From Microbacterium sp. LWO12-1.2 (GTDB taxonomy: Bacteria; Actinomycetota; Actinomycetes; Actinomycetales; Microbacteriaceae), in contig NZ_JBEGII010000001.1 of assembly GCF_040675875.1 (NCBI RefSeq), positions 930,001 to 994,000 of the forward strand: a stretch of 64,000 nt of DNA. The letters are read 5' to 3'. This document shows positions 26,528-34,616 of this stretch, one piece after another. The stretch's first letter is position 1. Each line of letters begins with the position of its first letter. The translations under genes were made by a program, and so were the position numbers. The notes beneath the pieces are model-generated. The model was not told where the DNA came from. It was given only the letters and a program-made list of their open reading frames with translations, and searched no databases.

Positions 26528-26616
26528 GCCTCTACGCTACCGGGTGGGCGCCGCGATCAGCCTGGAGGTGTCCGCCATATCGCGGCACGATCGCTTGTGG
26601 CCCATATGCTTTGGCT

Positions 26617-27909
26617 ATGACTTTCGGAGGACCGTCTCAGCCTCAGCAGCCGTCGCCGTACACGCCGCCGCCCGCGCAACCGGCGCCGTACACGCCGCAG
26701 CAGTACTCCCAGTCGCCGTACACCCCGCCGCAGTTCGCTCAACAGCCTACGTACGCGTCCGCTCTCGCGCAGCCGACGAACTACTCGCCACCTGCACCGG
26801 TGGCGCCCTCGCCCGCCGAGTCGCTCCCCGCGCTGCCGGTGCCGACGAAGAAGGGCCGCACCGTCTCGATCTGGCTCTTCGGCCTGCTCGGCTTCCTGCT
26901 GATCGCCCTGATCGGCTACTTCGTATGGGCACTCGGCCCTGCGGCCTCGGTGATCGGGCTGGTGCTCGCGCTCATCCCGCTCACGATCGTGTTCCTGGGC
27001 GTGCGGATGATCGACCGCTGGGATCCTGAGCCGAAGCGGCTGGTGTTCTTCGCGATCGCGTGGGGAGCGATCGCCGCCGTCGGGCTCACCCTGCTGGTGG
27101 ACGTCGGTCTCACTCTGCTGGTCGGTCCGCGCGACGACGCGTTCACCGCCGTGTTCCAGGCGCCGATCGTGGAGGAGTTCTGGAAAGGCCTCGGCGTCTT
27201 CCTCATCTTCCTGGTCGCACGTCGGGCTTTCGACGGGCCGGTGGACGGCGTCGTCTATGGCGCGCTCGTCGGAGCAGGTTTCGCGTTCACCGAGAACATC
27301 CAGTACTTCGCCATCAGCCTGATCGAAGGGGGAGGGGAGCAGTTGACCGTCACCTTCGTCGTGCGCGCCCTGCTCTCGCCGTTCGCCCATGCGATGTTCA
27401 CGGCACTCACCGGTTTCGCCATCGGTCTCGCGGCTCGCCGTCACGCTCCCGCGGGGGCGGCGCTGGCTGCTGGTCTGCTGGGGCTGCTGGGAGCGATTCT
27501 GCTGCACGGGCTGTGGAACGGATCCGCGACCTTCGCCGACTTCTTCGCGCTCTACTTCACCCTGCAGGTGCCGCTCTTCGTCGGGTTCATCCTGGGTATC
27601 GTCGCACTGCGACGTGAGGAGGCACGCCTGACGCGGGCCCGACTCAGCGAGTACGCCGCCGCCGGCTGGTTCACGCCGGAGGAGGTCACGATGCTCGCGA
27701 CTCCGGCCGGGCGAAAGGTCGGTCTGTCCTGGGCCGCGCAGCTGCGCGGAGATCGTCGTCCGCTCATGCGCGAGTTCATCAAGGATGCGACGGCTCTGGC
27801 ATCGGTGCGTCAGCGTGCGATCACGGGCCGCGATCCGCTGGCCGCCGAGGATGAGAGGGCGTTGCTGATCCGCACCCGCGCGACCAGGGCGGCGCTGCTC
27901 GCGTACTGA
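26617..27909 (+). CDS. PrsW-family intramembrane metalloprotease-like protein
   Basis: The 430-residue protein starts with a Pro/Gln/Tyr-rich cytoplasmic segment of about 85 residues containing repeats of SPYTPP and APYTPQ. About eight membrane helices follow with the PrsW motifs EEFWKG, FTENIQY, FAHAMFT and HGLWN, which supply the Glu and His residues of the active site. B. subtilis PrsW cleaves an anti-sigma factor; the target here is unknown. A cytoplasmic C-terminal tail of about 85 residues closes the protein. The ATG at 26617 is the first codon before the low-complexity segment. Confidence 0.85.
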   Translation: MTFGGPSQPQQPSPYTPPPAQPAPYTPQQYSQSPYTPPQFAQQPTYASALAQPTNYSPPAPVAPSPAESLPALPVPTKKGRTVSIWLFGLLGFLLIALIGYFVWALGPAASVIGLVLALIPLTIVFLGVRMIDRWDPEPKRLVFFAIAWGAIAAVGLTLLVDVGLTLLVGPRDDAFTAVFQAPIVEEFWKGLGVFLIFLVARRAFDGPVDGVVYGALVGAGFAFTENIQYFAISLIEGGGEQLTVTFVVRALLSPFAHAMFTALTGFAIGLAARRHAPAGAALAAGLLGLLGAILLHGLWNGSATFADFFALYFTLQVPLFVGFILGIVALRREEARLTRARLSEYAAAGWFTPEEVTMLATPAGRKVGLSWAAQLRGDRRPLMREFIKDATALASVRQRAITGRDPLAAEDERALLIRTRATRAALLAY

Positions 27910-27945
27910 CTGCTCATCAGGCCGAGAAGAGCCGGCCCGGACAAG

Positions 27946-27996
27946 ACTCAGCGCCCGATGCTGCGGCGATGCCTGCATGTCTACCGGGCGCTGAGT
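27946..27996. terminator. Hairpin after the PrsW-like gene
   Basis: Twelve-base arms ACTCAGCGCCCG (27946-27957) and CGGGCGCTGAGT (27985-27996) pair perfectly 36 bases after the stop codon, separated by a 27-base loop. The remaining ~170 bases up to the FKBP gene show no further gene. Confidence 0.65.
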
Positions 27997-28170
27997 TGAT
28001 CTGTAAACAGGGTGCACCCGGTCCTCGCGAGTGTCAAGAGTCACTTGGCGACGCCTCCGGCGAGACGCACCTCCGTCGATCCCGATCGAGGCGCGCGGGG
28101 GTGCGGGCTGTTCGCTGTGAGCAGGTGCGCACGCGTTGACCGGTCGGCGGGGCTCGGGTTGGATGGAGTC

Positions 28171-28539
28171 ATGACTGATCGCACAAAGCCTGAGTTCGAC
28201 GCCCCCACCGGTCCCGCTCCCTCGGAGCTCGTGGTCCGCGACCTCATCGAAGGTGATGGCACCGAGGCCAAGCCCGGCGACACCGTCACCGTGCACTACG
28301 CCGGTGTCGAGTTCGATTCCGGTGAGGAGTTCGACTCGTCCTGGGGTCGCGGTGAGACCATCCAGTTCCCGCTGCGCGGCCTGATCCAGGGCTGGCAGGA
28401 CGGTATCCCCGGCATGAAGGTCGGCGGTCGCCGTGAGCTCGTGATCCCGCCGCACCTGGCATACGGCCCTGCGGGAGGCGGGCACTTCCTCTCCGGTAAG
28501 TCGCTGATCTTCATCATCGACCTGGTCGCCGTCGGCTGA
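28171..28539 (+). CDS. FKBP-type peptidyl-prolyl cis-trans isomerase
   Basis: The 122-residue protein is a single FKBP domain. It shows VTVHYAGVEFDSGEEFDSSW, the loop LIQGWQDGIPGMKVGGRRELVIPPHLAYG and a C-terminal LIFIIDLVAVG strand. It speeds proline isomerisation in folding proteins. There is no signal peptide, so it is cytosolic. The ATG at 28171 follows GGATGGAG and excludes an unlikely upstream extension. It is followed by a hairpin terminator. Confidence 0.93.
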   Translation: MTDRTKPEFDAPTGPAPSELVVRDLIEGDGTEAKPGDTVTVHYAGVEFDSGEEFDSSWGRGETIQFPLRGLIQGWQDGIPGMKVGGRRELVIPPHLAYGPAGGGHFLSGKSLIFIIDLVAVG

Positions 28540-28552
28540 CCGATCCTTCTCG

Positions 28553-28586
28553 GAACGCGCTCTTCCCTTCGGGGGAGGGCGCGTTC
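28553..28586 (+). terminator. Terminator after the FKBP gene
   Basis: GAACGCGC (28553-28560) pairs with GCGCGTTC (28579-28586), with further partial pairing of CTTCCC and GGGAGG inside, followed by TTCGTCTTCC. It lies 13 bases after the stop. Confidence 0.75.
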
Positions 28587-28620
28587 TTCGTCTTCCGAAG
28601 ACTTTCTCCAGGAGTTTCCT

Positions 28621-28646
28621 ATTCGAGGGAATGTATTCTCCTGAAT
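28621..28646. promoter_or_regulatory. Two adjacent palindromic sites ATTC-N4-GAAT upstream of yceI
   Basis: ATTC-GAGG-GAAT (28621-28632) and ATTC-TCCT-GAAT (28635-28646) lie side by side, with centres 14 bases apart, 55-80 bases before the yceI ATG. TTGACA follows at 28652-28657, but I see no good matching -10. The same motif occurs upstream of the CE1758-type monooxygenase gene, suggesting a common dimeric repressor or activator. Confidence 0.5.
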
Positions 28647-28700
28647 GCGAGTTGACACTCGTATGCCGCAGCTGCGGCCCTTGTCCCGTAAGGAGATCCC

Positions 28701-29255
28701 ATGACCACGATCGACGTTCCCGGCTACCGCCCCGGCACCTGGGTGCTCGACCCCTCGCACAGCGAGGTCACGTTCAGCGTCCGCCACATGATGATCTCGA
28801 AGGTGCGCGGCACCTTCGGCGTCAAGAGCGCGACCCTGATCGCCCCCGAGAACCCGCTCGAGGCCAAGGTCGAGGCGAGCGTCGATGTGACCTCGATCGA
28901 CACCAAGGACGAGGGACGCGACACGCACCTGCGCTCCGGCGACTTCTTCGACACCGAGAACTTCCCGACCATGGAGTTCGTCTCGACCGGCGCGCGCGTC
29001 GAAGATGGCGACCTGTTCGTCGACGGCGACCTCACGATCCGCGGCATCACCAAGCCCGTGAGCTTCGAGCTCGACTTCGGTGGCTTCGGCAGCGACCCGT
29101 GGGGCAACTACAAGGCCGGCGCCTCGGCGAAGACCGTCATCAATCGCGAGGACTTCGGTCTGACCTGGAACGCCGCGCTCGAGACCGGCGGCGTGCTCGT
29201 CGGCAAGGACGTCACGATCAGCCTCGACCTGCAGGGCGCTCTGCAGCAGGACTGA
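28701..29255 (+). CDS. YceI family protein
   Basis: The 184-residue protein is a YceI lipocalin-like barrel, a family that binds polyisoprenoid chains. The core reads WVLDPSHSEVTFSVRHMMISKVRGTF, then DGDLTIRGITKPVSFELDFGG, close to the usual family length. It has no signal peptide, unlike the periplasmic proteobacterial members, so it is probably cytoplasmic; actinobacterial forms are often linked to redox or stress genes. AAGGAG precedes the ATG. Tandem palindromes upstream suggest dedicated regulation. Confidence 0.9.
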   Translation: MTTIDVPGYRPGTWVLDPSHSEVTFSVRHMMISKVRGTFGVKSATLIAPENPLEAKVEASVDVTSIDTKDEGRDTHLRSGDFFDTENFPTMEFVSTGARVEDGDLFVDGDLTIRGITKPVSFELDFGGFGSDPWGNYKAGASAKTVINREDFGLTWNAALETGGVLVGKDVTISLDLQGALQQD

Positions 29256-29267
29256 CCACTGCGCTTC

Positions 29268-29301
29268 GAGAACCCCGGGCCTCTCAGGGCTCGGGGTTCT
29301 C
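29268..29301. terminator. Terminator between yceI and the MFS gene
   Basis: GAGAACCCC (29268-29276) pairs with GGGGTTCTC (29293-29301), with additional inner pairing of GCCT and AGGGC. It covers the end of the convergent MFS gene (stop at 29284), so it can act on both transcripts. Confidence 0.75.
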
Positions 29302-30576
29302 TGCGTCGTAGCCCCGGAATCGAGGGCTGCGTCGAACGAGGATCGCAACGAGGGCGATCACGAGGAAGCCGCCCAGCAGGGGAGGGAACCAGAGCGCGGT
29401 GAACGTCGCGAGCGTGCCGGCGTACAGCGCGCCGATGCGGGGGCCGCCGGCGACCACGACGATGAACACGCCCTGCAGTCGTCCGCGCATGGCGTCCGGG
29501 ACGGCGGCCTGCATCATCGTGTTCCGGTAGATCGAGCTGACGTTGTCCGCGGCGCCGGAGAACGCGAGCGCGATACAGGCGAGGATGATCAGGGCGATGT
29601 GCGGAGCTGTCTCGGTCGCGGGAGTCGCTCCAGCGCTGACCAGCAGCACGAGCCCGAAGAGCAGGATGGCCGCGCCGTAGGCCTCGACGGCGCGCTCGAT
29701 GCCGCGTCCGTGCCAGCGGTACTGCACCACGCGCCCCGAGAAGAGGCTCGAGGCGAAGGTGCCGACGGCGACCGCGGCCGTCAGGAGCCCCGTCGTCAGG
29801 GCTCCGCCGCCGAGCAGCACCGTACCGAGCGCGGGGAAGAGCACCAGCGGCTGCCCGAATGTCATCGCGATGATGTCGAGGATGTACTGCATCCGGATGT
29901 TGCCAGCGCGGCGCAGGAAGCGCCAGCCGTCGACCAGCGATGCGAGTCCGGGGCGCACCACGTCTCCCTCCGGGCGCAGCGACGGCAGCGTCCACAGCCC
30001 GAGGAACATCGACAGCATGAGCACGACGTCGATCGTGTAGGTCCAGCCGTAGCCGGTCAGGGCCACCAGCAGGCCTGCCAGAGCGGGGCCGGCCATCACG
30101 GTGAGCCCGAAAGCGACACCGTTGAGTGCGGATGCCGCAGCGAGTTTGTCGCGAGGGATCAGGCGAGGGACGATAGCGGTGCGCGTGGCCATGCCGACCG
30201 AGTTGGCTGCCGAATTGATCATGCTGAGGATGTAGAGCCACCAGATCGTCTCGCCGCCCGACCAGGTGAGGGCGGCCAGCAGTGCGGTCGACACGAAGGT
30301 CACGGTGGCGGCGATGAGCGCCACCAGGCGACGGTCGAATGCGTCGGCGAGCATTCCCCCGTAGAGTCCGGCGAGGATCATCGGGACGAGCCCGGCGACC
30401 GCGATCATCGAGACGGCGAAGGTGCTGCCGGTGAGAGCGAACACGTGCAGCATGACCGTGACGAGTGTGAGCTGTCCGCCGATGCCGGAGAGCGTCGACC
30501 CGATCCACATGCGCGCGAACGCCGGATTCTCGGTCAGGGGGCTCAGATCGATGAGGACTCCGCGCCGGGCACTCAT
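29284..30576 (-). CDS. Major facilitator superfamily exporter (DHA3-like)
   Basis: The 430-residue protein has about twelve membrane helices and starts MSARRGVLIDLSPLTENPAFARMWIG, resembling the MFS_3/EntS-type drug and siderophore exporters. The loop GGMLADAFDRRLVA after helix 2 is the family's motif A region. The ATG at 30576 is chosen because the first helix follows the usual short LxxNPxFxR segment; earlier in-frame codons encode an Arg-rich stretch unlike the family. Substrate unknown. Confidence 0.85.
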   Translation of the reverse strand: MSARRGVLIDLSPLTENPAFARMWIGSTLSGIGGQLTLVTVMLHVFALTGSTFAVSMIAVAGLVPMILAGLYGGMLADAFDRRLVALIAATVTFVSTALLAALTWSGGETIWWLYILSMINSAANSVGMATRTAIVPRLIPRDKLAAASALNGVAFGLTVMAGPALAGLLVALTGYGWTYTIDVVLMLSMFLGLWTLPSLRPEGDVVRPGLASLVDGWRFLRRAGNIRMQYILDIIAMTFGQPLVLFPALGTVLLGGGALTTGLLTAAVAVGTFASSLFSGRVVQYRWHGRGIERAVEAYGAAILLFGLVLLVSAGATPATETAPHIALIILACIALAFSGAADNVSSIYRNTMMQAAVPDAMRGRLQGVFIVVVAGGPRIGALYAGTLATFTALWFPPLLGGFLVIALVAILVRRSPRFRGYDAENPEP

Positions 30577-30768
30577 CCTGTGATCTCGCCGTGTCGCACC
30601 TCTCGAGCGTATCGGAGGAGGGTGCTCTCGGTGCCGCCGGGACGCGGTCGTCGGGTGGTGCCTTCGGCTGGTAGACTCTTCAGGTTGCCGTTTGATCGGC
30701 CGCGGATAAAGAGAGCCCACGTATCAGGCGTCGGGCGCCGCGCAACGAACTGAAAGGGGATCCCATCT

Positions 30769-31038
30769 ATGCCACTCGAGTCTGACGCCAAGAAGGCGAT
30801 CATGGAAGAGTACGCGACGCACCCCGGTGACACCGGATCCCCCGAGGTGCAGGTCGCAATGCTGACGCAGCGCATCAAGGACCTCACCGAACACCTCAAG
30901 GAGCACAAGCACGACCACCACTCGCGTCGTGGCCTGTTCCTCATGGTGGGTCAGCGCCGTCGTCTGCTCGGCTACCTCCAGGACATCGACATCGCGCGCT
31001 ACCGCTCGCTGATCGAACGTCTCGGGCTTCGCCGATAA
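30769..31038 (+). CDS. rpsO: 30S ribosomal protein S15
   Basis: The 89-residue protein has the S15 pattern, including [17 protein letters not shown], the [11 protein letters not shown] segment and RRRLLGYL. It binds 16S rRNA helices 20-22 in early 30S assembly. A TAGACT hexamer at 30672-30677 could be its -10 element, leaving an untranslated leader of roughly 85 bases. It is followed by a terminator. In many bacteria pnp follows directly; here pnp is about 22 kb away. Confidence 0.98.
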   Translation: MPLESDAKKAIMEEYATHPGDTGSPEVQVAMLTQRIKDLTEHLKEHKHDHHSRRGLFLMVGQRRRLLGYLQDIDIARYRSLIERLGLRR

Positions 31039-31074
31039 AGCGACCCTGCGTACAATCGCGCAGAACATTCTTGA

Positions 31075-31104
31075 GAAGGCCGTCCCAGGTGTGGGGCGGC
31101 CTTC
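31075..31104 (+). terminator. Terminator after rpsO
   Basis: GAAGGCCGTCCC (31075-31086) pairs with GGGGCGGCCTTC (31093-31104), including one G-T pair, around a six-base loop, followed by GTCGTT. Confidence 0.75.
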
Positions 31105-31133
31105 GTCGTTGCCGGGGTTGATTCCTGCGTGAG

Positions 31134-31170
31134 TTTCCATTAGGAAAGTAGTGAGCTTTCCACTCGGAAA
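31134..31170. promoter_or_regulatory. Tandem palindromic operator TTTCC-N4-GGAAA (two copies)
   Basis: TTTCC-ATTA-GGAAA (31134-31147) and TTTCC-ACTC-GGAAA (31157-31170) have centres 23 bases apart, about two helical turns, so both sites lie on nearly the same face of the DNA. They lie just before the start of a two-gene unit whose second gene encodes a winged-helix regulator. Autoregulation by that protein is the simplest inference. Confidence 0.6.
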
Positions 31171-31187
31171 CAGAATGCGGAGTCATC

Positions 31188-32069
31188 ATGGAGCAGAAGC
31201 CGATGCGCGGCGCGGCGCCGCTGGACCCGCCATCGCCGGAGGTCGCACGGCTCTACCTCGACGAGGTCGATCGCGTTCTCGAACGACGCGCGGATCGGGT
31301 GAACCTTCGTGCGCAGGGCTGGGTCACGATCGTTCAGGGCCTGCTGATGGCGGGATTCGTCGGGTGCACGATCGTCACCTCCCGCGCCGGCGAGACGACA
31401 GCCACGATCTTGCTCCTGCTCGGCTTCGCGATGTCGACCCAGGTGCTGTCAGGACTGACCGAGCGCTTCGGCGGCCAGCGCAGATTCACACGGTGGCGCG
31501 GGCTGTACTACGCAGCGGTTGTGCTCGCCTGTGTGGGGATCGTCGGCACGTTCGGAATGAGCCTGTTGTCCGAGGGCACGTTCCCGCTCGGTGTGATCCT
31601 CGCTCCCGCAGCGTTCGGAGTTCTCGTGCTCATCGGCATCGGCGCCTGTCAGCTGTGGCAGTCACGAGGGGCTCCGAGAGGATCCCGTCGCGAGCTCCGG
31701 CCCTTCGTCTGGCCGGCTCGGGGAACGACCCTGGCGTTGGGCGTCCTGTTGAGCATCATGATCGTCACCGCGGCATACCGAGATGTCCTGGCCATATCGT
31801 TGGTCACCGTGCTGGCCGGCATCGCCCTCGTGGTGGCCAGCGTCGGCAGTGGAACGGACTGGGGACTGGCCTACCTGGGCGAGGTCTGGCGGTGGCCGCA
31901 GTTCCTGATGCTCGCGGCGGGGCTGGTGGCCCTGGCTGCCAGCGTCGTGGCGTCAGTGACCACGAGCGCGGACCCTCTCCTGTTCGTGCTCGTCGGAGCT
32001 CTCATCGTCATCCTCGCGCTGTGCGTCTCGCTCGTGCACCCGTCCGCGAAGGGTGACGCCCGTGTCTGA
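31188..32069 (+). CDS. Multi-pass membrane protein with cytoplasmic N-terminal helix, unknown function
   Basis: The 293-residue protein has about 45 charged residues at the N-terminus (YLDEVDRVLERRADRVNLRAQG) followed by roughly eight membrane helices. I recognise no transport or enzyme motif. It overlaps the downstream regulator gene and lies directly behind two operator-like palindromes. Membrane-protein plus HTH_34 regulator pairs of this type occur in actinobacteria without assigned function. The ATG at 31188 is preceded by a GGAG-like site. Confidence 0.7.
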   Translation: MEQKPMRGAAPLDPPSPEVARLYLDEVDRVLERRADRVNLRAQGWVTIVQGLLMAGFVGCTIVTSRAGETTATILLLLGFAMSTQVLSGLTERFGGQRRFTRWRGLYYAAVVLACVGIVGTFGMSLLSEGTFPLGVILAPAAFGVLVLIGIGACQLWQSRGAPRGSRRELRPFVWPARGTTLALGVLLSIMIVTAAYRDVLAISLVTVLAGIALVVASVGSGTDWGLAYLGEVWRWPQFLMLAAGLVALAASVVASVTTSADPLLFVLVGALIVILALCVSLVHPSAKGDARV

Positions 32070-32421
32070 CATCGGCGGGGCGGCAGCAGGCAGCCACCCG
32101 CGCACGCGCCTCGACGACAACTTCTCCACGCCGATCCGATTCTCGATCCTCGCGTCGCTGGGCGACGGTGTCGAACTCGACTTCGCGACCCTCGCCGGGG
32201 TTCTGCAGGCGAACGATTCGGTGCTCAGCAAAGCGATCGCGCACCTGCAGGACGCCGGCTACGTGTCGACCCGGAAGGGGTACGTCGGCAGCAGACCGCG
32301 CACCTGGATCCGATCCACGGATGCCGGCCAGCGGGCGTTCACCGGCCACCTCGGAGCGCTGCGGGAGATCGTCGAACTCGGTGGAGGGCAGCTGAACTGG
32401 GCACCAGGCGCCCACACCTGA
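32062..32421 (+). CDS. Winged-helix transcriptional regulator (HTH_34/MarR-like)
   Basis: The 119-residue protein is one winged-helix domain (FSTPIRFSILASLG, then LAGVLQANDSVLSKAIAHLQDAGYVSTRKGYVGSRPRTWI) typical of HTH_34 proteins, which bind DNA as dimers. The GTG at 32062 is preferred over the one at 32053 because GAAGGG lies eight bases before it. It overlaps the upstream membrane gene by eight bases. It most likely binds the tandem palindromes at 31134-31170. No metal or redox cysteines are visible. Confidence 0.85.
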   Translation: MSDIGGAAAGSHPRTRLDDNFSTPIRFSILASLGDGVELDFATLAGVLQANDSVLSKAIAHLQDAGYVSTRKGYVGSRPRTWIRSTDAGQRAFTGHLGALREIVELGGGQLNWAPGAHT

Positions 32422-32445
32422 GCCCGTGCGCAGGTCGATCTCGAT

Positions 32446-32488
32446 GCGCAGGGAGGCGCTCGACCGGTAGCCGAGCGCCTCCCTGCGC
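32446..32488. terminator. Bidirectional terminator between the regulator and oxygenase genes
   Basis: Seventeen-base arms (32446-32462 and 32472-32488; left arm GCGCAGGGAGGCGCTCG) pair perfectly around a nine-base loop. It lies between two convergent genes. Confidence 0.85.
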
Positions 32489-32491
32489 GCG

Positions 32492-33496
32492 TCAGGCGGA
32501 AGCGCTGACGAGGTCTGCGTGGTGGATCGCCGCGACGTCAGGGTGCGCACGCAGACGCGACTTCAAAGCGTTCTCGCCGTACAGTGCGTGGATCGGGTTG
32601 CTCGGATCCTCGGTCACGCCGTTCGCCTCGGCGGCCAGCTCTGCCGGAAGTTCGATCAGCGGCAGCCGCTTGTCGAGCGCCGGGTTGAAGAAGAACGGGA
32701 TGGAGATGCGCTCGTTCGGCGCCTTCGGCGACACGACGCGGTGGTTCGTCGCCTTGAGGTAGCCGCCGGTGGCGTACTCGAGGAGCTCGCCGATGTTGAC
32801 GACGAAGGCACCGGGCACCGGGGGTGCATCCACCCACGCACCGTCGCGCTCGACCTGGAGTCCGCCCTTGCCCGGCTCCACCCAGAGCAGGGTGAGGACA
32901 CCGGAGTCCTTGTGCGCGCCTACGCCCTGCTGCGGCTCGGGGGCATCCGTTCCGGGATAGCGGACGATCTTGATCAGGGTGGAGGGCTCGCCGAAGTGCT
33001 CGTCGAAGTACGTCTCGTCGGCGCCGAGCGTCTGCGCCCAGGCGCGCAGGAGCTTGCGGGCGACGTCGGACAGGGTGGCGTGCCACTCGGCGACCACGTC
33101 CTGCAGCTCGGGCTGTGCGGCCGGCCAGAGGTTCGGGCCCACCAGGCGGTTGAACGCGGGGCCGCCGTCGATCGGCTGGCGCTCGGGTCCGATGTCGATC
33201 TGCTCGCGCCAGTCGACCTTGCCCTGCGTGCGCTCACCGCCGACGCGGGTGTAGCCGCGGAAGTGCGGGCTGTTGATGTTCTCGATCGCGAGCTTTTCCG
33301 CCTCCGGCAGCGCGAAGAAGTCGAGGGCGGCCTGGTGCAGGCGCGCTTCGAGCTCGGGGGAGATGCCGGTTCCGGTCAGATAGAAGAACCCGACGTCGTG
33401 CGTTGCGGCGCGCAGGTCGTCGCGGAATCGCGCGGCCGCCTCCGGGCCGTTGTCGAGCTGGGAGAGGTCGAGGATGGGGAGCGAGAGTTCAGCCAT
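32492..33496 (-). CDS. Isopenicillin N synthase-like Fe(II)/2-oxoglutarate oxygenase
   Basis: The 334-residue protein has the double-stranded beta-helix iron site His195-x-Asp197 (GAHKDSG) and His252 (KATNHRVVSP). The 2-oxoglutarate-binding pair Arg263-x-Ser265 (NERISIPFFFNP) is intact. The N-terminal DIOX_N region (LPILDLSQL) is present. Members hydroxylate or desaturate small molecules; its substrate is not evident and there are no beta-lactam genes nearby. It is read toward the strong terminator shared with the regulator gene. Confidence 0.88.
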   Translation of the reverse strand: MAELSLPILDLSQLDNGPEAAARFRDDLRAATHDVGFFYLTGTGISPELEARLHQAALDFFALPEAEKLAIENINSPHFRGYTRVGGERTQGKVDWREQIDIGPERQPIDGGPAFNRLVGPNLWPAAQPELQDVVAEWHATLSDVARKLLRAWAQTLGADETYFDEHFGEPSTLIKIVRYPGTDAPEPQQGVGAHKDSGVLTLLWVEPGKGGLQVERDGAWVDAPPVPGAFVVNIGELLEYATGGYLKATNHRVVSPKAPNERISIPFFFNPALDKRLPLIELPAELAAEANGVTEDPSNPIHALYGENALKSRLRAHPDVAAIHHADLVSASA

Positions 33497-33623
33497 GACC
33501 CGAGGGTAGATCCGCGTGCTCGGAGCGTGGCCGAGTGTTGCGTCGCATTACTTCTGGTGCGGGCGTCCCCGATCCGGCGGCCGGGTGTACCGGAGCGCTG
33601 AGCCGCGGTGCTAAAGTCTCGTT

Positions 33624-33641
33624 GGTAAGGGATGCCTTACC
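33624..33641. promoter_or_regulatory. Palindrome upstream of efeU, possible iron-responsive operator
   Basis: GGTAAGG-GAT-GCCTTACC is nearly symmetric and ends 27 bases before the efeU start. The half-sites GGTAAG and CTTACC match DtxR/IdeR half-sites, but the spacing between them is six bases instead of the usual one. Iron control of the operon is therefore likely by context but the binding protein is uncertain. Confidence 0.5.
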
Positions 33642-33668
33642 TCATCGTTCTGCAGAGAGTTTCATTCC

Positions 33669-34616
33669 GTGCTCGCCACTTTCCTGATCGGCCTCCGCGA
33701 GGGCCTCGAAGCCGCGCTCGTCGTCGGCATCCTCGTCGCCTACCTCCGACGGCTCGGCCGCCAGGATGCGCTTCCGAAGCTGTGGGCAGGTGTGGGGCTC
33801 GCAATCGTCCTCGCCCTCGGCATCGGTGCGGTGCTCACCTTCGGCGCGTACGAGCTGACGTTCACGGCCCAGGAACTGATCGGCGGTCTGCTGTCCCTAC
33901 TCGCAGTCGGCATGGTCACCTGGATGATCTTCTGGATGCAGCGCGCCGGCCGCACCATGAAGGCCACGCTCGAAGGCGGCGTGGACAAGGCCCTCACCAC
34001 CGGAGGCCTCTGGGCGCTCGTCGCGATCGGCTTCGTGTCCGTCGCGCGCGAGGGCATCGAGACCACCCTGTTGCTGTGGTCGATGGTGCAGTCGTTCGGC
34101 GACGCGCCGACTGCGATCCTCGGAGCCCTTCTCGGCCTCGCTGCCGCCGTCGTGATCGGCTGGCTGATCTCACGGGGCGCTGTCACTCTGGACCTCCGGC
34201 GCTTCTTCGCCTGGACCGGCGGCTTCCTGGTGATCGTCGCCGCCGGTGTGCTCGCCTATGCGTTCATGGACCTGCAGGAGGCCGGTGTGCTGCCCGGGCC
34301 GTTCACGGCCGCCGCTCCGATCGATCCCGTCACCGGCGGTGTCGCGATCGGGTGGGGCGCCTTCCCGTTCGGATGGGCTTTCAACGTGTCGGCCGCCATC
34401 GCCCCGGGGGGACCGCTCGCGGCGATCCTGCAGGCGACGGTCGGCTTCATGCCCGCCATGACCTGGCTGCAGGTTGTCGGCTGGGCCCTGTACGTCACCA
34501 TCGTCGGATCGTTCTACATCCGCGGTCTCCGTTCTCGTCGTCCCTCGAAGCCGCAGCCCGCTGCGGACCCGAACGCCGGCGCGGCGACCTCTCTCGCACA
34601 ACAAGGAGCAGCATGA
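33669..34616 (+). CDS. efeU: EfeU/FTR1-type iron permease
   Basis: The 315-residue membrane protein carries two iron-binding motifs, REGLE (10-14) and REGIE (127-131), in separate helices, and about seven helices overall. It imports ferric or oxidised ferrous iron with EfeO and EfeB. The GTG start overlaps no other gene; its stop overlaps the efeO ATG by four bases. The C-terminal ~30 residues are polar and Ala/Pro-rich. Confidence 0.93.
   Translation: MLATFLIGLREGLEAALVVGILVAYLRRLGRQDALPKLWAGVGLAIVLALGIGAVLTFGAYELTFTAQELIGGLLSLLAVGMVTWMIFWMQRAGRTMKATLEGGVDKALTTGGLWALVAIGFVSVAREGIETTLLLWSMVQSFGDAPTAILGALLGLAAAVVIGWLISRGAVTLDLRRFFAWTGGFLVIVAAGVLAYAFMDLQEAGVLPGPFTAAAPIDPVTGGVAIGWGAFPFGWAFNVSAAIAPGGPLAAILQATVGFMPAMTWLQVVGWALYVTIVGSFYIRGLRSRRPSKPQPAADPNAGAATSLAQQGAA

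Noticed and set aside
33632..34612. Upstream extension of efeO
   Set aside because: It runs through efeU in another frame; the lipobox signal places the efeO start at 34613.
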